This document shows, in pieces, positions 22,173-27,771 of a stretch of DNA of 27,771 nt (within the stretch, counting starts at the first letter, position 1; each line of letters begins with the position of its first letter). The notes under the pieces are model-generated. The model did no database searches and was not told the origin of the DNA. It saw only the letters and a list, made by a program, of their open reading frames with translations. Location: assembly GCF_000003605.2 (NCBI RefSeq), contig NW_003111474.1, positions 51,832-79,602 on the forward strand, read 5' to 3'. The translations under genes and the position numbers were made by a program. The DNA is from Saccoglossus kowalevskii. Its lineage: Eukaryota > Hemichordata > Enteropneusta > Harrimaniidae.

Positions 22173-22953
22173 CTATTTGCGTCTGTGAAGAAATTATCTG
22201 AGCTATGATTTACTAGTAGTTCTGCAATCAGAATGTAAAATTGCTCTACTACTGTTCAAGGCGACTGGGGCCGATCTCTGTTTTGTCTGTTGTATTGTCC
22301 ACAAGCGACAAGTACATAATTTTATTACATTAAATCGGAATGGTCATGGGGTACGAAAACGGGTAGTGGTAACCTAGCTGGGTTTTACCACTGGATCTAA
22401 CGGCACATATAGAGTTTATAATGAACTAAAAATTGATGTTCAAAAAGTTCCCATCAAATTCAAAGTTAATTTGTTTTTGTCGGGTTAAAGTTCCTTATTA
22501 TATAACACTCTAAATTGTATATGTGTGACTACGGTTATTATAGCAATTATTTCATGCCTCTATTGTTTTATTACATTGCGTATGTGTGATGATATCGTCA
22601 AGGAAGGGTCAGAATACATAAACAGGAAACACAACACCAATAAAAAGGGATTATATTGTGACCGCGTGGCATGACATGGGGATTTAAGAAAAGCTGTTGA
22701 TTTACTAGGTTATTCACTATTTTTGAGGAAGCTAGGTATATATGATTGTTGTGATAGTCCAACTATATGATTTGCAAGTTACCTCAGAAACAGATACCAC
22801 AAGGTTTATAATCAAAAAGCAGGTACGGGCTTTCGAATCTAAAGTTGGCGTATCACTTGTGATCCATATTGAGCCCCAATATTTTTTTTTAAATTATCTA
22901 TTAATAATGATATCTATGAATCTAACGAATAGTAATACGCATAATTATGTATC
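22173..22953. other. AT-rich DNA with one hairpin, no gene
   Basis: A perfect 8-bp inverted repeat AGTGGTAA/TTACCACT (22365-22372 with 22385-22392) has a 12-base loop that can add CC/GG. The plus-strand frame at 22742-22957 has no domain I recognise. Confidence 0.45.
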
Positions 22954-22985
22954 CTGATGATTCATTGTACTATACTGATGATTCA
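22954..22985 (+). repeat. Direct repeat of CTGATGATTCA at 21-base spacing
   Basis: Two identical 11-mers (22954-22964 and 22975-22985) are exactly 21 bases apart, about two helical turns. Each ends in TGATTCA, close to an AP-1/bZIP site. A paired bZIP site is possible but unproven. Confidence 0.5.
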
Positions 22986-23133
22986 GTTAAGCAAATATAC
23001 TCAATGGTAAGTACTTATTGATGTATCGTATATTTTTTTCTTGCTTTAATGTTCAACGTTTGAGGCGCTGTAGTATGACCTAACTTGAACCACTTTATTA
23101 TGTATTACTAAGATCCACAGGCAAATAACCTAA

Positions 23134-23391
23134 TTACAAATCACGATCCAGACAACCCACGGCAAATCCGCTACTCGTTGTGAAAAGGATGTTGTATTTG
23201 TTTTCGTCCACTGAGGACAGGAACAGTACATGGGACTCCAGCTGAACGCCATATTCCCAAAGCTGAATGCGGCAAGCCTGGCAGGTGGGCGGTGGGTATT
23301 CTTTAATCGATGTGTACGTAACCCGACCACGGAAGTCGAATTCACAATCTCCATGATGCTGGGTGGACACGCTAACCATTAAGTCGCACAT
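23134..23391 (-). CDS. Exon candidate, secreted/extracellular-type beta-domain, family unresolved
   Basis: The minus-strand frame of 85 codons is markedly richer in G+C than its flanks and reads as a compact domain: CEFDFRGRVTYTS, PPPTCQACRIQLWEY, then LFLSSVDENKYNILF, and finally GFAVGCLDRDL. It has four spaced cysteines, including a CxxC. The GRVTY...C-x-I-Q-L-W-E-Y...D-E-N...GF-x-V layout recalls transthyretin-like beta-sandwich domains (G-x-V-x-C...V-x-L-W-D...T-D-x-x-G-x-F), but the match is loose. The true exon may be shorter: an AG acceptor-like site after CACCC would start it at 23358, and a GTAATT donor-like site just before the stop would end it at about 23138. An ATG at 23391 preceded by an in-frame TAA is the alternative start. 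No partner exon was found in the window. Confidence 0.4.
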   Translation of the reverse strand: MCDLMVSVSTQHHGDCEFDFRGRVTYTSIKEYPPPTCQACRIQLWEYGVQLESHVLFLSSVDENKYNILFTTSSGFAVGCLDRDL

Positions 23392-24855
23392 CTCTTATGT
23401 TTCACATTTTAACATTACCTTTTCGTAACAATTTAGCTCCATCATATCTTAGGGAGTTATTTATGTGTAAGCCTAAATTACGTAGCCCCTAAAAGCTTTA
23501 AGACCGACCTAAAACACTAGCTGACAATTTCAGCTAAACGTATATAATAGTCGTTTACGTACAGGTGTTTAAACAATTACTAATTTATTACAATCCTTGT
23601 TCTTTATAAATTAGTTTATTGCGGTTCAATGAGTACGACTAAAATTTAAAAAAAATGTCAGATTGACAAATAACACAAAAAGATAATAAATCTTGTCGCA
23701 TTTCATCAAAATTAGGAAAGCACAGATTGTGTCCAATTGTGTCCATGGTCGACATAACAAATATTACAAACACAGTTGAGAATTATTGATATCGCCAATT
23801 CTAAATGTTTCTACCCAAAGAATCCAAATTATAATTCATACAGAACGCCCACTGTGAAATTCTCTTAGATGGAACTTCCAATAATCGTTTTCAAAATATA
23901 ATACATTATTTTAAGGTATGGACATATACATTAAGACAGCCACATTTACCTGATATTGCTCTCTTTATAGAGTGTTTTGTGGAAGACTAATACTATTCTA
24001 CATCAATATTTGTATACTGTGAGGTGGTGTCTTGTGAAATGACGTGACACAACCATATATATATAATAATTTATTGCTGATATTATGAGGTTATCCACAA
24101 AAGAACGGAATTTACCTTAGAAATCATCGTACAGCGAAGGTATAATTGAACAAACCACGCGCACGCACTCCACAGACGCAATTTTCTAGGCAACTCGAAC
24201 TGAGATTGAAACAAAAACAAAAATTCGAATAATTATGACAAGCTTTGCAGGAATAGAAACTGCACAATTTATACATACAGGTATAAACTTAAGAGATTGG
24301 ACATAGCAACTCCATCAAATTAGTCTGCAGGTAGTTTTAATGCAATGGCATATATAGTAGCTAGCTTAGTAGTTATATTCTTATATTAATTTTCATGTTT
24401 GTTTTTTCTTCCATTCTTAGTTACATTTATTCAATGTTTTATTCGTGATTTTGCTGGAGTGAATTGTACTTTGATTTGGCTTTGTCAAAACAGAAGCGTT
24501 CTTGCGCAAACCTAACTCAGTACAAACGCAACTTTAACCTGCTTTGTTCGTTTTAGTTCACAAAAGGCGTCTGAAAATGATTGATATGAACGTAGCACAA
24601 TATCAAGTTTTAAATCAATGTTCCCGTGAGATTAGGTATATCTTTATCGCCGCCACCACCCCGTTCCATATAGACAAACGGGACATATGATGAACAGTAA
24701 AACATTTATCCTGCCACAAGAAGAGGATATAACAAAGATAAGCCGCACTGTGGATTATGTGTGTAGTCTATCAAGATCGTCTGAGTATACAATGTTCAGT
24801 GAACTAGCCCTGTGGCGCTTTCAAATGTCGAATTGTACGTTATCCGAAGTAGTAA
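23392..24855. other. AT-rich DNA without recognised gene
   Basis: The plus-strand frame at 24687-24920 is hydrophilic and less AT-biased, but has no domain I can name. Nothing else is supported. Confidence 0.4.
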
Positions 24856-24895
24856 CAGAGGGCGCTATTATAAAGCACCGACTCCGAGTCGGTGG
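24856..24895. promoter_or_regulatory. CTCF-like motif next to a perfect 19-base palindrome
   Basis: CAGAGGGCGCTA (24856-24867) resembles the CTCF core CAGRGGGCGCTA. Eight bases on, CACCGACTC-C-GAGTCGGTG (24876-24894) is a perfect 9-bp inverted repeat around one central base. Such a tight dyad suits a dimeric DNA-binding protein better than an RNA hairpin, since there is no room for a loop without opening pairs. The block sits inside the 24687-24920 frame. Confidence 0.4.
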
Positions 24896-25287
24896 TTCCC
24901 GTCATTCTTTGCGCAAGTGAGAAACACTGTTGGTAAGCGATGTTGGAACATAACAATTACGTAGGTTGCTAATGTCAGTATGTGTATATTAGTTCGGCGT
25001 CGTATTCACGATTTTATTGTCAGACGTGGGGAGGGCATGTACGAATTGAACGTCATCGATTTGGAAGAAAATGAACAACGACGATGCTTTTATATCATTT
25101 CTTAACTTGAGTTTTGTACAGCTGGAAATAAACACAGATAAATTGATGACGTTAATCTATTATCGGAACTATATCGGATATATTTGTGTAGGTTAACTAA
25201 TCAATATCCAATAGATGTTTCGATATTAGCCTATACCTTTACCCAATCCACGTGTACATGTTTTGTTGCGTCAATGCAACCGTATAT
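24896..25287. other. Unexplained DNA between palindrome and X-box
   Basis: A short plus-strand frame (about 24976-25104) is rich in charged residues (RRGEGMYELNVIDLEENEQ) but matches no family I recognise. Just before the X-box, GTTGC and GCAAC (25264-25279) form a weak inverted repeat. Confidence 0.3.
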
Positions 25288-25301
25288 GTTGTCATAGCAA
25301 C
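25288..25301. promoter_or_regulatory. RFX X-box GTTGTCATAGCAAC
   Basis: It fits the RFX/DAF-19 consensus (RYYNYY, 1-3 bases, RRNRAC) at both half-sites with a 2-base AT spacer. X-boxes mark promoters of ciliary genes in animals. No ciliary gene start is visible within the next 300 bases on either strand. Confidence 0.4.
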
Positions 25302-25614
25302 CACTAAATATTGAACATAGTACTTTTATTCTCAGTCACTGAAGTGTGTATTTTATGATAAATGAATTTACTAATTACTTACAACCCAGGGGAAATATAA
25401 AAATTAATGACAACAATCTTGTACTAACATAACAATTATCTTAAGCAAATATTCGGATCATTGTGTGAAAACACGAGCATAGCGAACTACAGATTAGTGT
25501 ACTATGAAACTGTTGGTGCGTGTGTTTCCGATTATTTGTTTGTCTATGATGAGTTTATTCTTATTACATAATTTAAATCTATGTATTGGAAAAGGACTGT
25601 TGTTCAATGCATTA
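25302..25614. other. AT-rich DNA without recognised gene
   Basis: The frame 25504-25707 starts with a hydrophobic, signal-like stretch (LLVRVFPIICLSMMSLFLL), but it continues into the repeat element at 25615 and has no recognisable domain, so it is probably chance. Confidence 0.35.
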
Positions 25615-25680
25615 TTAGAAGACGGTGGTCGTCGTGTGGTTCGTGTTCGAATGCCATGTAGACAGCAATGTATTTTACAC
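25615..25680. mobile_element. Second copy related to the 15.1 kb palindromic element
   Basis: This matches the reverse complement of 15122-15214. TTAGAAGACGGTGGTCGTCG agrees at 17 of 20 positions with the left arm there. The interior shares TCGTGTTCGA and CAATGTAT-type blocks in the same order as the reverse complement. Overall similarity is about 70% by eye over ~60 bases. GTGTTCGAATGCC is a good polymerase III B-box match. The second inverted arm is lost or degenerate, so this looks like an older or truncated copy. Confidence 0.45.
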
Positions 25681-25703
25681 TCGTCGGGTACGTCCCATGT
25701 CGA

Positions 25704-25728
25704 ATAACGTTTTAATATAAAACGTTAT
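25704..25728. repeat. Perfect 11-bp inverted repeat around ATA
   Basis: ATAACGTTTTA (25704-25714) is followed after three bases by its exact reverse complement TAAAACGTTAT (25718-25728). It lies 24 bases downstream of the repeat element and is the longest perfect palindrome I found in the window. Confidence 0.8.
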
Positions 25729-25824
25729 ATATTCAGAATTATCGGAATCGCAGGGAAAACTCCTAAGATTCTATAATATAGTTTTAACAGTTAGCACTTT
25801 TTCGCGCGCCGGAGTATTTTTTCC

Positions 25825-25863
25825 CGTGGATCACGGTTCCTTTTTAGCAACCGTGCGTGGATC
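25825..25863. repeat. Hairpin framed by direct repeats
   Basis: CACGGTT (25832-25838) and AACCGTG (25849-25855) form a perfect 7-bp stem with a 10-base loop. The hairpin is bracketed by two copies of CGTGGATC (25825-25832 and 25856-25863). The 8-base direct repeats could be target-site duplication traces or chance. Confidence 0.6.
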
Positions 25864-25921
25864 AAACAAACAAAAGGCTGTTAGTAGCCCGTCGTGAGGG
25901 CGTAGTATACGCAACATATTA

Positions 25922-26153
25922 CACTGAAGTCTTCGACTCACAACCACAACGAGATGTGCCATCCCTTAATGGAAACCATAGTAACCAAGAAATTATGTAT
26001 TCGGGTTATGTGTATATTCTACTAGTGAGCACTTCAGTGATCGAGCGACGTGTCAACTGTATTTATGCCACATTTATAATTTAAAGAAGAAAGCGTAGCG
26101 CCCTCAGAGTTTGCTCTGGTAGCGCTTTCGTAGATTACGGGCACTTGACACGT
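25922..26153. repeat. Series of inverted repeats, three of them nested
   Basis: CACTGAAG (25922-25929) pairs with CTTCAGTG (26032-26039). Further on, ACGTGTCAA (26048-26056) pairs with TTGACACGT (26145-26153), enclosing GAAAGCG/CGCTTTC (26089-26095 with 26123-26129), which encloses CAGAG/CTCTG (26105-26109 with 26114-26118) around a TTTG loop. The inner segment carries AGCGCCCTC, another CTCF-like core. The concentration of perfect 5-9 bp arms in 230 bases is unusual for this window. Confidence 0.55.
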
Positions 26154-27695
26154 ACACATGTCATGTACATGTATACGGGTATCCATTTCATTTACTTAAG
26201 ACCTTCTGATACAAACATTGGTTTAAGTATGCACTGAAATATACATATATAAATTTCCATTGCAGGCTATGATGCGCAACAACAATTCGAATTGTCAATG
26301 CAAAACTCGCATTTCTTGTTCACTCTGGTATGTAGAAGTATAACGTAACAAAAACTGTGTGTTACAAAATATTGCCCGTGTTTCATTTGCCAGTTCATTT
26401 GGAGTTTCTCTAATTTTGAACTAGGAAGTCTGCAATAACGATTCATGTTGTTTACGTATTTGCCTGAATGACTGTTAGGATATTGCCAAATAAGTGTTAA
26501 CCGACAAAGTTGCACTGGGTGGTTATTTAAATTCGGGACATTTAACTTAATTAAATTGTTTGTAAACAATCGTAAATATAATTACAAAACTAAAATTATT
26601 AAAATCTGGTTGTGATCGCTGGTTGTTAAATTTACATGTATTTTATGAAATATTACACTCAATTATTTGGGATACCCACATTGCTCGTGATCTATGAACT
26701 TCAGTTTTGAAATCTTACTGTTAAATTTTATTGTTGGGGTGATTTCTTCAATAAATTCGGATTTACTTCATTTTTTTGTCCGATGACATTAAAACCACCT
26801 GAGGCGGAGAAATCGTGTACAGTTACAAACACAAATTAATATGTTTTAATGATTTAAATGGCAATTGTCGCATGTATCCTTAAATTCGATATGGCTCACG
26901 CTACTAGTATGTGGTCAGTCCTAGGTACATCCGGTTTAAATAAAGATTGTTTTCGTGTGTATGAAGAATGTATTTTGCACAAGTTGTAATTGTTTACGTC
27001 GCGTGGTATACTAGTAACATGTGCGCATGTCAACCCTGTACAGATTAGGTTCCTATACAGTAATAGATATGTGATCAACCGTAACATTTATGACAAATCA
27101 CCGTTGGTGGCGTTTTTTCACTACATCGTTCATGCTGTTTAGGTTTATTTAAGTCAAATGTCAACGCAGCAATATATTTGCCAGACATGTTAAAAAAACA
27201 CAAACGTATGTTTTTGGTCTGAACACAAACAATCAAATAGTGAGACAGCAGGATGGATTGGCGTCATTGCTCAATTTTCCTGGGAGGCTTTGTTGATGTT
27301 TATGCATGAACTTAATTCATCGACCCATACATATATTGTGAAATTGTCAAACGTCAAAGCTTGGATTATCAAATCTAAAGACCTGAACGAAACGGGAACG
27401 TGGGAACATAGCATTACACATATACTTTTCCATGGATTGGTGATGAATTGACCAGTGGGAGACAACATAATCGCAACTGTAACATAAGTCTACACATTCC
27501 TGCTGAGTTGTCTCAAATTGTTTGCTGGGTTATTGTCCCAAGAGCTGTAGAGTTCATGCGATCCATGACTAAACGGAATGGTACATATGTCTTTATAAAC
27601 ACTTAATCGCGTTTCAATAACATAAATAGTTTAGAAAACCGACTGTGTTAAATTATACTCTATTTAATCCATAATAATTACTATATGCAGTATTT
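26154..27695. other. AT-rich DNA without recognised gene
   Basis: Open frames on both strands (26267-26569, 26896-27087 and 27271-27468 minus; an unlisted plus frame about 27190-27451) show no domain I can defend. At 27.24-27.45 kb both strands are open at once, so ORF presence is uninformative. Confidence 0.4.
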
Positions 27696-27711
27696 TATTT
27701 CACGTGAAATA
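27696..27711. repeat. Perfect 16-base palindrome centred on an E-box
   Basis: TATTTCACGTGAAATA is fully self-complementary with CACGTG at its centre, a possible bHLH dimer site. No gene context is visible before the window ends at 27771. Confidence 0.6.
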
Positions 27712-27771
27712 GTATCTCTACTGTAGACGTTTAAAATAACCAGTTTTCAGAACGACCACCATTAGATTCAC

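Noticed and set aside
24875-24895. Similarity of the GAGTCGGTG palindrome to the 3' hairpin of CRISPR tracrRNA
   Set aside because: Only a short GC palindrome is shared. There is no repeat array or cas gene and the context is animal DNA.
24687-25104. Two consecutive protein-like plus-strand frames
   Set aside because: No domain, no splice logic linking them, and lengths are within chance for this composition.
27190-27468. Open frames on both strands, the plus one after an AG acceptor-like site
   Set aside because: Both strands are open together and neither shows a recognisable family, so length alone gives no support.

Overview
The window reads as nuclear DNA of a multicellular animal, probably an invertebrate. 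It is AT-rich by eye, has no operon-like gene packing, and carries long arrays of simple repeats, tRNA-derived short interspersed elements and a 337-base assembly gap. I found no complete gene, rRNA gene, CRISPR array or intact autonomous transposon. At this base composition open frames of 60-110 codons are expected by chance, so frame length was not used as evidence. The species cannot be named from the sequence.

Layout. 1-700: a CpG-richer start followed by two diverged copies of a ~150-base segment. 2.68-3.02 kb: a broken von Willebrand factor A (vWA)-like domain on the plus strand, with a frame change and internal stops. 3-11 kb: mostly unexplained AT-rich DNA with a three-way-junction inverted repeat at 6.0 kb, pentamer repeats at 7.4 and 8.8 kb, and scattered CRE-type palindromes. 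11.13-11.25 kb: a ~120-base imperfect hairpin with 45 base pairs, the best candidate structured RNA here. 11.78-12.02 kb: an ATTT/GTTT mosaic microsatellite. 13.3-15.6 kb: hairpins, a tRNA-derived SINE, a 93-base palindromic element flanked by TTAA, and a tRNA(Leu)-like relic. 15.78-16.11 kb: gap. 16.75-16.96 kb: a possible exon resembling a tectonin beta-propeller repeat. 18.1 kb: a YY1-like plus palindromic E-box module. 19.70-19.96 kb: a GC-rich 59-base minisatellite whose minus strand is open in all three frames. 23.13-23.39 kb: a compositionally distinct minus-strand exon candidate. 24.86-26.15 kb: a dense group of palindromes, a CTCF-like site, a perfect RFX X-box and a second copy related to the 15.1 kb element. 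26.2-27.8 kb: little that can be explained.

There is no evidence that the coding fragments belong to one gene. They look like isolated exons or decayed exon copies in intergenic or intronic DNA. The strongest leads are the 11.1 kb hairpin, the paired palindromic elements at 15.1 and 25.6 kb, the minisatellite and the vWA relic. No clear new biological system can be shown from this window alone.
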